Positions 40,822-49,831 of a stretch of DNA of 64,000 nucleotides are shown here, piece after piece. The stretch comes from Actinoallomurus spadix (lineage in GTDB: Bacteria > Actinomycetota > Actinomycetes > Streptosporangiales > Streptosporangiaceae): NCBI RefSeq assembly GCF_024055725.1, contig NZ_JAMXMX010000012.1, forward strand, positions 183,931-247,930, in the 5' to 3' direction. The number at the start of each line of letters is the position of its first letter. Positions within the stretch are counted from its first letter, which is position 1. Below the pieces are notes generated by a model. The model searched no databases, had not been told where the DNA came from, and saw only the letters and a list, made by a program, of their open reading frames with translations. The position numbers and the translations under genes are program-made.

Positions 40822-41151
40822 ATGGATCTTGGACCGTGGGAGATCGCGATCATCGCGGTCGTCATCCTGGTGCTGTTCGGTTCCGCCAAGCTGCCCCAGG
40901 CCGCCCGCTCGCTCGGGCGGTCGATGCGCATCTTCAAGTCCGAGACCAAGGGCCTGATCAGCGACGACGAGGAGCAGCCGCGGCAGGCGCAGGACGCCCG
41001 TGCGCAGGCGGCCCGGCTTCGTGAGCAGGCGGCGCTGCTGGAGCAGCAGGCGGCGGCCCAGCAGCCGCAGCAGCTGAACGCCCCGGGCGAGGACGGCACC
41101 ACCATCAGCGGCGTGCCGCTTTCCCAGACGGAGCACGGCCGGAAGTCCTGA
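40822..41151 (+). CDS. tatA: Sec-independent protein translocase subunit TatA
   Basis: A 109-residue protein with the TatA layout: one short helix starting at the N-terminus ([20 protein letters not shown]), the FGSxKLP hinge, an amphipathic helix ([19 protein letters not shown]) and a disordered Gln/Ala-rich tail. It oligomerises to let folded twin-arginine proteins cross the membrane with TatC. The ATG follows GAAGAGG by about 8 bases. tatC begins 23 bp downstream. Confidence 0.95.
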   Translation: MDLGPWEIAIIAVVILVLFGSAKLPQAARSLGRSMRIFKSETKGLISDDEEQPRQAQDARAQAARLREQAALLEQQAAAQQPQQLNAPGEDGTTISGVPLSQTEHGRKS

Positions 41152-41174
41152 CCGACCCGGCACAATCGACGACC

Positions 41175-42029
41175 ATGACGATCAGACCGTCGCGGAATGC
41201 GAACCCCGATGGGCGCATGCCGCTCATCGAGCACATCCGCGAGTTGCGAAACCGCCTGCTCAAGGCTCTGCTGGGCATCCTCGTGGGCACCGGCGTGGGG
41301 CTGTGGTTCTTCGACCCGATCTGGAGGTTCCTCCAGCAGCCGTACTGCCAGCTCCCGGAGAAGAACCGGCTGGGCAAGGGGTGCGGCCTGGTCGTCAACG
41401 GCCTGACCGAAGGCTTCTTCCTCAACCTGAAGATCTCCCTGATCGTCGGGTTGGTGATCTCCGCTCCGATCTGGCTGTACCAGCTCTGGGCGTTCGTCGC
41501 CCCGGGGCTGTACCAGCGCGAGCGGCGCTGGACGTACATCTTCCTGACCGCCTCCGTCCCGCTGTTCGCCGGTGGGGCCACGCTGGCCTACGTGACCCTC
41601 GACAAGGGACTGGGCATCCTGCTCGGCTTCGTGCCGAACGGCACCACCGCCCTCATCACGGTCTCGAGCTATCTCGGCTACGCCGTGGCCATGCTCCTGA
41701 TCTTCGGAGTCGCGTTCGAGCTGCCGCTGTTCGTCGTGATCCTCAACCTGGCGGGGGTGCTGACGCACGCCCGCATCCGCAAGTCCCGCCGCCTGATCCT
41801 CTTCGGCCTGTTCGTGTTCGCGGCCGTGGCCACCCCCAGCCAGGACCCGTTCACGATGCTGGCGCTGGCCTTGCCGACCGTGGTGCTCTTCGAGGTCGCC
41901 GAGGTCATCGCGTACTTCCACGATCGGCATAAGGCCGCCCGGCCCGACCCGTACGCCGGCCTGTCGGACGACGAGGCCTCGCCGCTGGACCTGCCGGACA
42001 GTGAGCTGGAGGACGGCGAGCGCGTGTAG
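41175..42029 (+). CDS. tatC: Sec-independent protein translocase subunit TatC
   Basis: A 284-residue membrane protein with six helices. MPLIEHIRELRNRLLKA is the signature N-terminus that recognises the twin-arginine signal, and the loop GLYQRERRW follows the second helix. The cytoplasmic C-terminus is extended and acidic (DDEASPLDLPDSELEDGERV). Its length is slightly above the usual 240-260 because of that tail. It works with TatA just upstream; no tatB-like gene is in the window. A 20-bp palindrome starts at the stop codon. Confidence 0.95.
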   Translation: MTIRPSRNANPDGRMPLIEHIRELRNRLLKALLGILVGTGVGLWFFDPIWRFLQQPYCQLPEKNRLGKGCGLVVNGLTEGFFLNLKISLIVGLVISAPIWLYQLWAFVAPGLYQRERRWTYIFLTASVPLFAGGATLAYVTLDKGLGILLGFVPNGTTALITVSSYLGYAVAMLLIFGVAFELPLFVVILNLAGVLTHARIRKSRRLILFGLFVFAAVATPSQDPFTMLALALPTVVLFEVAEVIAYFHDRHKAARPDPYAGLSDDEASPLDLPDSELEDGERV

Positions 42030-42048
42030 ACGGCCCGCGCGGGCCGTC
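42029..42048 (+). terminator. Palindromic hairpin at the tatC stop
   Basis: A perfect 20-bp palindrome (8-bp stem GACGGCCC/GGGCCGTC with a 4-base loop) whose first base is the last base of the tatC TAG stop. Confidence 0.6.
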
Positions 42049-42139
42049 CGCGGCGGCCGTCTCCGCTACGACCCGCGGCTCCCGGCCGGCCGCGATCCGC
42101 AATCCGCGGAGTGCCACCGTTTCGGTCGGCGGTGGTCCG

Positions 42140-42145
42140 TAGGCT
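42140..42145 (+). promoter_or_regulatory. -10 hexamer of the helicase gene (leaderless)
   Basis: TAGGCT, 6 bases before the ATG at 42152, with no ribosome-binding site. Confidence 0.6.
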
Positions 42146-42151
42146 TGAGCC

Positions 42152-44875
42152 ATGACCACCCCCGCGGAGCGCTACGCGGCGCACCGGCAGCGCATGGCGC
42201 TCTTCACGCCCGCGCTGACCGAGTTCCAAAGCCTGTACGACTTCGACCTGGACTTCTTCCAGGTCGACGCCTGCCGTGCGCTGGAGGAGGGCCACGGCGT
42301 GCTCGTCGCCGCGCCCACCGGGTCGGGCAAGACCGTCGTCGGTGAGTTCGCCGTGCATCTGGCGCTCGCGGGCGGCCGGAAGTGCTTCTACACCACGCCG
42401 ATCAAGGCGCTGTCCAACCAGAAGTACGCCGACCTCGTCCGCCGCTACGGCGCGGGCAAGGTCGGCCTGCTGACCGGCGACAACACCATCAACGGCGAGG
42501 CGCCGATCGTCGTCATGACGACCGAGGTCCTGCGCAACATGCTGTACGCCGGATCCTCGACGCTGACCGGGCTGGCGTACGTCGTGATGGACGAGGTGCA
42601 CTACCTCGCCGACCGGTTCCGCGGCGCGGTCTGGGAAGAGGTGATCATCCATCTTCCCGAATCGGTGCGGCTGGTGGCGCTGTCGGCGACCGTCAGCAAC
42701 GCCGAGGAGTTCGGCGAGTGGCTGCAGGAGGTCCGCGGCGAGACCACCGTCATCGTCGACGAGGAGCGGCCGGTGCCGCTGTGGCAGCACATGCTCGCCG
42801 GCAACCGGCTGTACGACCTGTTCGTCGACGACGAGCACACCAAGGTCAACCCGGAGCTGCGGCGGTTCGCCCTCGACGACCTGCGGCGCACGCGGATCAA
42901 CCAGAGCCGCCGGTCCGGGCAGCGGCGCGAACGCCGCCCCGAGCGGTACCGGCCGCCGTCGCGCGCCGACGTGATCGAGCGCCTCGACCGCGCCGGGCTG
43001 CTGCCCGCCATCACCTTCATCTTCAGCCGGGCCGGCTGCGACGCGGCCGTCGAGCAGTGCATGTACTCCGGGCTGCGGCTCACCTCCAAGGAGGAGAGCG
43101 AGGAGATCCGCGCGCACGTCGAGGCGCGCACCGCCGACATCCCGCGCGCCGACCTCGACGTGCTCGGGTACGGCACGTGGCTGGCCGGGCTGGAGCGCGG
43201 TCTCGCCGCGCACCACGCGGGCATGCTGCCGACCTTCAAGGAGGTCGTCGAGGAGCTGTTCACCGAAGGGCTGATCAGGGCCGTCTTCGCCACCGAGACG
43301 CTCGCCCTGGGCATCAACATGCCCGCCCGCACCGTCGTGATCGAGCGTCTCGTGAAGTGGAACGGCGAGATGCACGCCGACCTGACGGCCGGCGAGTACA
43401 CCCAGCTCACCGGGCGGGCGGGGCGGCGCGGCATCGACGTGGAGGGGCACGCCGTCGTCCTGTGGGCGCCCGGCGTCGACCCCGCGGCGGTGGCCGGTCT
43501 GGCGGGCACGCGCACGTACCCGCTGAACTCCAGCTTCCGCCCGTCGTACAACATGGCCGTGAACCTCGTCGGCCAGGTCGGCCGCGAACGCGCCCGTACG
43601 CTCCTGGAGGAGTCCTTCGCGCAGTTCCAGGCGGACCGGGCGGTCGTCGGGCTCGCCAAGCAGTTGCGCCGCAACGAGGAGGCCCTGGAGGGCTACCTGG
43701 AGGCGGCCACCTGCGACCGTGGCGACTTCATGGAGTACGCCCGCATGCGGCAGCGCCTCACCGAACGCGAGCGGGACCTGGCCCGGGAGCGGTCGGGGGC
43801 GCGGCGCGCCGAGGCGGCACGGTCGCTGGAGCGGCTGCGGTTCGGTGACGTCATCATGGTCCCGCACGGCCGGTTCGCCGGGGCGGCGGTGGTCCTCGAG
43901 CCGGGTTCGGCGAAACGCTCCGACGACCCGTCCCCGCTCGTCCTGACCATCAACCGGCAGGTGAAGCAGCTGGCCCTGGCGGACTTCCGCGGCCCCGTCG
44001 AGCCGGTCGAGCGCATCAAGGTCCCGCAGTGGTTCAACCGCAGGTCCGCGCAGCACCGCCGCGACCTGGCCTCCACGCTGCGCAACAAGACGGCGCACCT
44101 GGACAAGCCCCGCTCGCAGAAACGCCCGGACCCCACCCGCGAGGACCCGCAGATCACCGAGCTGCGGCGGCGCCTGCGCGAGCACCCCTGCCACGGCTGC
44201 GCCGACCGGGAGGACCACGCCCGCTGGGCGGAGCGGTACTTCCGGCTGGACAAGGAGACGACGGCGCTGCGCCGCCGCGTGGAGGGCCGCTCTCAGGTGA
44301 TCTCGCGGACGTTCGACCGGGTCTGCGCGGTCCTCGACCAGCTCGGCTACCTCGACGGCGAGCGGGTCACCGACGAAGGGCGACGCCTCGGACGGATTTA
44401 CACCGAGCTCGACCTGCTCACCGCCGAGTGCCTGCGGGAGGGGATATTCGACGAGCTGGGGCCCGCGGAGCTCGCCTCGACCGTGTCCGCGCTGGTGTAC
44501 GAGTCCCGTGCGCCGGAGGACGGGCGGGCGCCCCGGGTGCCGGCCGGTCCGGTGCGGGAGGCGCTCACCGAGATGATCCGGTTGTGGGGTGACCTGCAGG
44601 AGGTCGAGAAGGACCATCGCGTGGCGTTCCTGCGCGAGCCGGACCTGGGGTTCGCCTGGGCGGCGTACCGCTGGGCGAGCGGCACGCCGCTCGACGCCGT
44701 GCTGGTCGACACCGACCAGACCGCCGGCGACTTCGTGCGCTGGATGAAACAGCTGCTCGACATGCTCGGCCAGATCGCGGACGCCGCCCCTCCGGGCGGC
44801 GGGGTGCGGGACGTCGCGGGGCGGGCGATGGACGCGATCCGGCGCGGCGTCGTGGCCTACTCCTCCGTGAGCTGA
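42152..44875 (+). CDS. helY: DEAD/DEAH-box helicase of the HelY/Ski2 family
   Basis: A 907-residue Ski2-like helicase, probably acting on RNA. Motif I is APTGSGKT (near residue 52), motif Ia TTPIKALSNQ, motif II DEVH, motif III LSATVSN, motif V ATETLALGINMPA and motif VI QLTGRAGRRG. The C-terminal DSHCT domain (about 740-905) ends RRGVVAYSSVS. A mid-protein insertion (about 560-720), rich in charged residues and with a cysteine pair (HPCHGCADRED), is typical of actinobacterial members. It follows tatAC, a conserved order. Confidence 0.93.
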   Translation: MTTPAERYAAHRQRMALFTPALTEFQSLYDFDLDFFQVDACRALEEGHGVLVAAPTGSGKTVVGEFAVHLALAGGRKCFYTTPIKALSNQKYADLVRRYGAGKVGLLTGDNTINGEAPIVVMTTEVLRNMLYAGSSTLTGLAYVVMDEVHYLADRFRGAVWEEVIIHLPESVRLVALSATVSNAEEFGEWLQEVRGETTVIVDEERPVPLWQHMLAGNRLYDLFVDDEHTKVNPELRRFALDDLRRTRINQSRRSGQRRERRPERYRPPSRADVIERLDRAGLLPAITFIFSRAGCDAAVEQCMYSGLRLTSKEESEEIRAHVEARTADIPRADLDVLGYGTWLAGLERGLAAHHAGMLPTFKEVVEELFTEGLIRAVFATETLALGINMPARTVVIERLVKWNGEMHADLTAGEYTQLTGRAGRRGIDVEGHAVVLWAPGVDPAAVAGLAGTRTYPLNSSFRPSYNMAVNLVGQVGRERARTLLEESFAQFQADRAVVGLAKQLRRNEEALEGYLEAATCDRGDFMEYARMRQRLTERERDLARERSGARRAEAARSLERLRFGDVIMVPHGRFAGAAVVLEPGSAKRSDDPSPLVLTINRQVKQLALADFRGPVEPVERIKVPQWFNRRSAQHRRDLASTLRNKTAHLDKPRSQKRPDPTREDPQITELRRRLREHPCHGCADREDHARWAERYFRLDKETTALRRRVEGRSQVISRTFDRVCAVLDQLGYLDGERVTDEGRRLGRIYTELDLLTAECLREGIFDELGPAELASTVSALVYESRAPEDGRAPRVPAGPVREALTEMIRLWGDLQEVEKDHRVAFLREPDLGFAWAAYRWASGTPLDAVLVDTDQTAGDFVRWMKQLLDMLGQIADAAPPGGGVRDVAGRAMDAIRRGVVAYSSVS

Positions 44876-45061
44876 CCCGGCCGGCCGTTCGGTGCCGAGG
44901 GCGCGGGGCGCGCGGGCCGGCGCCCGTGTCCCCGCAGGGGACGGCGGTATCGTCGCGCCCGTGTCCCCGCCAGTGGGCGCCCGGGACGCCCGCATCGTCC
45001 CGTGCCGTCTCGCGCCGTCCCGCCTCGTCTTACGCCCACCGCGGGCTCGTCCCGCGGTGGG

Positions 45062-45805
45062 TCAGGCGTCCTCGTCGCGCTCGGCGATGTCGCGCAGCGC
45101 CTCCAGGCGCAGGATGACGATGCGCATCCGGCGGGTGACGACGATCCCCTCCCGCCGCCAGACGGTGAGCGCCCGCGCGACGGTCTCCCGGGCCCGGCCG
45201 ATCATCGTCGCCAGTTCCTGCTGGGTCAGCGGCAGCGGCAGCGTGACGGAGCCGCCGCCGCCCGCGACGCCGTAGCGTTCGGCCAGGTCGAGGAGGAGCA
45301 GGGCGAGCAGCTTCGGGCCGCTCGTGCCCACCTGCGAGGTCATCCGGCGGTCGGCGTCGTCCATCCGTCCGACCATCACCCGGGCGAGGACCTGCGCCGC
45401 GTGCGCGTGGCTGTTGAGGAAGGAGGCGAACTGCTCGGCGGGGATCGCGAGCGCGCGGACCCGTCCCAGCGCCTTGACGTTGGCCGACCGCGGCCGGCCG
45501 TTCAGCCAGCCGCTCTCGCCGATGGTGTCCGACGGGCCCCGGATGGCGAGCATGACCTCCTGACCGTCCGCCCGGCCGGCCGTCACCTTCACCCACCCGT
45601 CCAGAATGATCAGGACGTGGTCGGGGTCGGCGCCCTGGCTGCACAGCAGCGTGCCGGTCGCATACTCACGAGTCCGCCCGGCCGCACGCAACGCGGCTCG
45701 CTCGGACTCCTGCAACGCCTGCCAAAACCCGTGTCTGTTCGCGAGGATCTCCTGCACCCGGTCTCCGTCTGCGCGTGACGGCAGAGATTCGCTATTGAAC
45801 CTCAT
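45062..45805 (-). CDS. Crp/Fnr-family transcriptional regulator
   Basis: A 247-residue regulator. The cyclic-nucleotide-binding-type domain (about residues 25-140) has GTLLCSQGADPDHVLIILDG and GESGWLNGRPRSA, the position of the phosphate-binding cassette. The C-terminal winged helix reads LTQQELATMIGRARETVARAL. The ligand is unknown; the cassette deviates from the cAMP consensus. ATG 45805 lies only about 2-3 bases after GGAGGT, unusually close, so a leaderless or alternative start is possible. An AT-rich stretch (45815-45837) upstream is the promoter region. It is isolated. Confidence 0.88.
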   Translation of the reverse strand: MRFNSESLPSRADGDRVQEILANRHGFWQALQESERAALRAAGRTREYATGTLLCSQGADPDHVLIILDGWVKVTAGRADGQEVMLAIRGPSDTIGESGWLNGRPRSANVKALGRVRALAIPAEQFASFLNSHAHAAQVLARVMVGRMDDADRRMTSQVGTSGPKLLALLLLDLAERYGVAGGGGSVTLPLPLTQQELATMIGRARETVARALTVWRREGIVVTRRMRIVILRLEALRDIAERDEDA

Positions 45806-45913
45806 TACCTCCAGTGGACCTAATAAAGGGGAAATCTGTCTAGAGGCCGGCGCCCGGGGCGTCGGAGAGGGAGCGGAGTTCCACGTCCCGGGCGCCGGCC
45901 GGTCGAGGGGGCG

Positions 45914-46417
45914 TCATCGGTGGCCGGAGGTCAGCGCCACCGCCGCGGTGCTCCACGTGAGGAACGCGGCACCGGAGACGTACGCCCAGGCCAGGGCGGT
46001 GCGGGTCAGGATCGCGCGGTGACGCGCGGCCGCGGTGAGCAGCCGCAGCCGCCGGAACGCCGGCGCGGCGAACTCCGGTTCGTCCGGCGGCGTCCGGGCG
46101 ATGAAGCGGTGGAAGTCCTCCTGAGCGCCGGCTGCGACGTTGTGGGCGCGGGTGAGGAGCACCAAGACGTAACCGAGCGCGGCGGCCACGGGGCCGAGAG
46201 CGGCCAGCAGCACCAGGCCGGGAGCCGAGCCGGTGAGCGACCGGATCGTGTCCCACTGCAGGACCACGCCCATGGCGCTGGTCACGACCACCCACCCGGC
46301 GAAGGCCGTGGCGTGGTTCGAGCACTGCGTCATGGCGAACATCTCCGTCACGGTGGCGTACGCGGCCTCGTCGTCCCCAGGCGAGACCGGTCTCCGGCGG
46401 CTGACAGCGAACGTCAT
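45914..46417 (-). CDS. Small membrane protein of unknown function
   Basis: A 167-residue protein I do not recognise. It has three likely helices (about residues 38-56, 64-88 and 135-160), with a soluble loop of about 45 residues (RAHNVAAGAQEDFHRFIART and following) between the second and third. The ATG at 46417 follows GGAGGAAGG by about 7 bases. It is upstream of and co-directional with the Crp-type gene, 108 bp apart, so an operon is possible. Confidence 0.6.
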   Translation of the reverse strand: MTFAVSRRRPVSPGDDEAAYATVTEMFAMTQCSNHATAFAGWVVVTSAMGVVLQWDTIRSLTGSAPGLVLLAALGPVAAALGYVLVLLTRAHNVAAGAQEDFHRFIARTPPDEPEFAAPAFRRLRLLTAAARHRAILTRTALAWAYVSGAAFLTWSTAAVALTSGHR

Positions 46418-46658
46418 GGACAGCCTTCCTCCCCGTGCTGGGTCGCAACTTTCACTGACCCTGTCACTGAAATGAGAACGCCGGAAAGCCCCCCGCAGTG
46501 CGCCAAATGACGCAAGAAATGCAAACAGTCACCCAGCGGTCACCTGCCGGGACCGTCAGGGGCCGGTCACCTATCGCGACGACGGCCGTTTCCGCCAGAC
46601 GTCCCTCTCCCGGAGACGGCCGATCGGCCACCGAGGCGGTGAACCGCCCGAAAGGGGG

Positions 46659-47567
46659 TCAGCCGTCCCTGAGCGCGGCGAGGAGACGGTCGACGGGGCT
46701 GCCGAGACCCCAGTGGTCGGTCAGCGCGACGAGACGCTCAGGGTCGCGTGGCTTGCGCGGCACGCCTGCCTCGAACGCGGGCAGGGGGATCCGGGTGGCG
46801 ACCCGGACGACCGTCCGCGCGGACGCGAGGTAATCCCGGGCCTTCTCCAGCTTCAGGCGGCTGCCCGCGGGGAAGCCCGCCGTCTCGCCGGCGTCCAGGG
46901 CCTCCTCGACTCCCTCCAGCGAGCCGAACCGGGTGATCAGCGCGGCGGCGGTCTTGTCCCCGACCCCCGGCACACCGGGCAGACCGTCGCTCGGGTCGCC
47001 GCGCAGGGTGGCGAAGTCGGCGTACGCCCGGCCGGGGATGCCGTACTTCGCCGTCACCTCCGCCTCGTCGACGATCGTCAGGGCCTTGATGCCCCGCGCG
47101 GTGTACAGCACCCGTACGGGCTGGTCGTCGCGGACGAGCTGGAACAGGTCGCGGTCGCCGGTCACGATGTCGACCCCGCCGTCCTGCGCCGTCGCGAGCG
47201 TGCCGATCACGTCGTCCGCCTCGTAGCCGTCGGCGCCGATCCGCGCGATCCCGAACGCGTCGAGGACCTCCTCGATCACCGGGACCTGGGCCGCCAGCGC
47301 GTCCGGTGTCTGGTCACCGCCGTCCGGCGCGACCCGGTGCGCCTTGTACGACGGCAGGGCCTCCACCCGGAAGGCCGGCCGCCAGTCCGCGTCCATGCAG
47401 GCGACGAGGGAGTGCGGGGAGCGTTCCCGGACCAGGCGCGCGATCATGTCGAGCAGGCCGCGTACGGCGTTGACCGGTGTGCCATCGGGCGCGGTCACCG
47501 TCTCGGGCACTCCGAAGAACGCGCGGAAGTACAGCGACGGCGTATCGAGCAGCATGAGTCCACCCAC
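46659..47567 (-). CDS. 5'-3' exonuclease (PolA N-terminal domain type)
   Basis: A 302-residue stand-alone flap endonuclease/5' nuclease. The metal-binding acids are in LMLLDTPSLYFRAF, ADGYEADDVIGTLA and DIVTGDRDLFQLV, and the helix-hairpin-helix is SDGLPGVPGVGDKTAAALI. It corresponds to the first domain of DNA polymerase I and removes flaps and RNA primers. GTG 47567 has GAGGA 7 bases before it; the ATG at 47555 is the alternative and would remove only four residues. Confidence 0.93.
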   Translation of the reverse strand: MGGLMLLDTPSLYFRAFFGVPETVTAPDGTPVNAVRGLLDMIARLVRERSPHSLVACMDADWRPAFRVEALPSYKAHRVAPDGGDQTPDALAAQVPVIEEVLDAFGIARIGADGYEADDVIGTLATAQDGGVDIVTGDRDLFQLVRDDQPVRVLYTARGIKALTIVDEAEVTAKYGIPGRAYADFATLRGDPSDGLPGVPGVGDKTAAALITRFGSLEGVEEALDAGETAGFPAGSRLKLEKARDYLASARTVVRVATRIPLPAFEAGVPRKPRDPERLVALTDHWGLGSPVDRLLAALRDG

Positions 47568-47663
47568 GCCGTCATCCTCTCAGCTTCCGGCCCGTCGTGG
47601 CCCGCGGCCGGAGGCATCACCCGCGGCCGGTGATGGACCGGAGCCAGGCGCGCCGCACGCCGA

Positions 47664-49343
47664 TCAGAGGATCTGGATGGCCACGACGCAGGTGTCGTCG
47701 TTGGGGTTGGGCGCGCCGAACGCCGACAGGACGCGGTCCAGAACGGTCTCGGGATCGTTGCTGCCCGCCGTCTCGGCCACCCGCAGCAGCAGGTCCTGGC
47801 CGACCTGCAGGTCGCGGTCCCGCCGCTCGATCAGCCCGTCGGTATAGAGCAGCAGCAGATCCCCCGGCTCCAGCGACGTCGTCGCGACGCCGAAGTCCGC
47901 GTCGTCGACCGCGCCGAGCAGCATGCCCTCGGGCGGATCGAGCGTCGTGGCCTTGCCGTCACGGATCAGCAGCGGCGGGAAGTGCCCGCCCTGGGCCCAC
48001 GTCAGGGTGCGGGTCTCCGGGTCGAACCGGCCCGCCAGCGCCGTCGCGGTCAGCGACGTCGGCCAGTGCAGGGTGAGGCGGTTCAGCCAGGCCAGCAGGC
48101 GGTCGGGCGGCGCGCCGGTGAACGCGAGCCCGCTCAGGCCGTTGCGGAGCCGGGCCATCGCGGCCGCGGCGGTCCGCCCGTGCCCGGAGACGTCGCCGAT
48201 GGCCAGGAAGACGCCCTCGCCGTCGATGGCGCTGGTCTCGTACCAGTCGCCGCCGACGCGGGACAGGATGCCGGCCGGGAGATAACGGATCGCCGCCCGC
48301 AGGCCCGGCTTGTCGACGACGCGTTCGGGCAGGGGAAGGATCGAGCGCTGCATGTCGATCGCCTGCCGGCGTTCCTCGTCGACCCGCAGCTGCTCCAGTT
48401 GCCGGCGGGACGCCGTCAGCGCGCGCTTGCCGCGCCGCCAGCCCGTGACGTCCTGGTAGACGCAGCGGACGGCCACGGGCCGGCCCGCCGGGTCGACGAC
48501 GGGCTCGCCGATCAGCCGCAGCTCACGGACCTCCCCGTCGCGCCGGATGTGGATCTCGCTGTCGACGGGCTCCCGGCCGTCGACCAGCGTGCTGACCAGG
48601 TGCGCGGTCAGGGGGACGTCCTCGGGCACGACGGCCGCCGCGAGCCGGTCGAGCGGCAGCGGTCCCTCCGCCGGATCGCGGCCGAAGATCACGTAGACCT
48701 GGTCGGACCAGTGGCTCGCGCCGGTCGCCGGCTCCCACGTCCCGCAGCCGAGGTTGCCGAGGCGCTGGGCGTGCTCGAACTGCTCGGCCGGTTCGCCGAG
48801 GGCGGGCCGGGGACGGATGCCCGGACCGGCCGGCGGGCCGCCCGCCGGAACAGCCGCCGCCGACCGGTCCGCGGCCGGTGACGGTCGGTCCGTTTCCGGT
48901 GACGCGGCCGGTGACGCGGGCCGGCCGGCGCCGTCGCCGACCCGGTCGTCGCTGCCACGGTCGTCGCCGGCGAGGCGATCCTCCTCGCCGACGGTGCCGT
49001 CCTCGCCGACGGTGCCGTCCCCGGCGGGAGGGCCGTCATCGGCGGGGGAGCGGGGGGCGGGAGGAGTGTCGCCGTCGCGCGCCTCCGGGGCGAACAGTAA
49101 TGCGGCCGCGTCCAGCGGGGTGATGCCGCTGTCCCGCGCGAGCTGGAGGAGATGGGTGTAGGCGGCGTCGACGCCACAGCGGAGACGCTCGGCCAGCGCG
49201 CCCTTGGCCTGCTCGATCGCGACGGTGGTCCGGAGCTTGTCGCGCAGCTGCTCGAGCTCGGCGCGGAGCCGCTCGATCGTCGCCTCCGACGTGTCCGCCG
49301 GCTGGTCTGAGGGCCTGTCGCCCGTGGTGTGAGGGAATCCCAT
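47664..49343 (-). CDS. ANTAR-PAS-PP2C (SpoIIE-type) phosphatase
   Basis: A 559-residue multidomain protein. Residues about 20-85 form an ANTAR domain (coiled start, then VAIEQAKGALAERLRCGVDA and a closing DAAALL), normally an RNA-binding antiterminator. A low-complexity Asp/Gly/Pro linker follows (about 90-175), including an 18-bp tandem repeat encoding DGTVGE. Next is a PAS domain (about 190-310, GTWEPATGASHWSDQVYVIF) and then a PP2C SpoIIE phosphatase domain (GGDWYETS, AIGDVSGHGRTAAA, LLLLYTDGLIERRD, NDDTCVVAI). Such enzymes dephosphorylate anti-sigma antagonists. No partner switch genes are adjacent. The start could be GTG 49352 or ATG 49343. Confidence 0.88.
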   Translation of the reverse strand: MGFPHTTGDRPSDQPADTSEATIERLRAELEQLRDKLRTTVAIEQAKGALAERLRCGVDAAYTHLLQLARDSGITPLDAAALLFAPEARDGDTPPAPRSPADDGPPAGDGTVGEDGTVGEEDRLAGDDRGSDDRVGDGAGRPASPAASPETDRPSPAADRSAAAVPAGGPPAGPGIRPRPALGEPAEQFEHAQRLGNLGCGTWEPATGASHWSDQVYVIFGRDPAEGPLPLDRLAAAVVPEDVPLTAHLVSTLVDGREPVDSEIHIRRDGEVRELRLIGEPVVDPAGRPVAVRCVYQDVTGWRRGKRALTASRRQLEQLRVDEERRQAIDMQRSILPLPERVVDKPGLRAAIRYLPAGILSRVGGDWYETSAIDGEGVFLAIGDVSGHGRTAAAAMARLRNGLSGLAFTGAPPDRLLAWLNRLTLHWPTSLTATALAGRFDPETRTLTWAQGGHFPPLLIRDGKATTLDPPEGMLLGAVDDADFGVATTSLEPGDLLLLYTDGLIERRDRDLQVGQDLLLRVAETAGSNDPETVLDRVLSAFGAPNPNDDTCVVAIQIL

Positions 49344-49831
49344 GAAGACCACTCTCGATTGTGATCGTCTGTGAGGGCGATGGTGTATCTATCCTGCTGA
49401 GAGGGTTGATGTTGACTGAGTGAAGGTGTGACGTGCGGGACCGGCGGAACAGCAGTCTCGCCTTGTGCACGCCTTGAGCGTGTCCGCCATCGTAGCGATT
49501 TTCGCTGTACGTGATGGGGTTATCGCACACAGCGAGCATCTTCCAGCGGGCTTGTGCGCGTCTTGTGCAGCGCCGGACCCGGCTGCCGGTGCCGGCCGCC
49601 GGGGCTGCCGCGGGGGTGGCCGCACTCGTGCCGCGTGCCCCGGCGGATACTCGTCAGGAGAGGACGGGGCGCCCTCACGGGTGACGCCCCCGACGACCCG
49701 CCGCGGGCGCGCGGGCGCCCCGACGACGCGCCGGCGGGCGCGTGGGTGCCGCGGCGGGAGGGAAGGAACCCGGCTCCCGCAGGGGAGTAGATTGCCGCCG
49801 ACATGTGAGTCTTCACAGGAGAGGGAACGGT
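49344..49831. other. Divergent intergenic region, phosphatase and M24 peptidase genes
   Basis: This 488-bp gap holds two divergent promoter regions. On the minus strand TAGATA (about 49391-49396) lies near TCAACA with 18 bases between, a possible promoter for the phosphatase. The right half (49560-49790) is very GC-rich with repeated CGGCGGG/CGCGGGCGC runs. Reading frames in it have poor codon bias, and I accept no gene. Confidence 0.5.

Noticed and set aside
41678..44995. 1105-codon open frame on the minus strand
   Set aside because: Antisense shadow of the HelY-type helicase, caused by high third-position GC.
49389..49830. Open frames in the gap before the M24 peptidase
   Set aside because: Arg/Pro-rich products on both strands, no ribosome-binding site, no recognisable motif.
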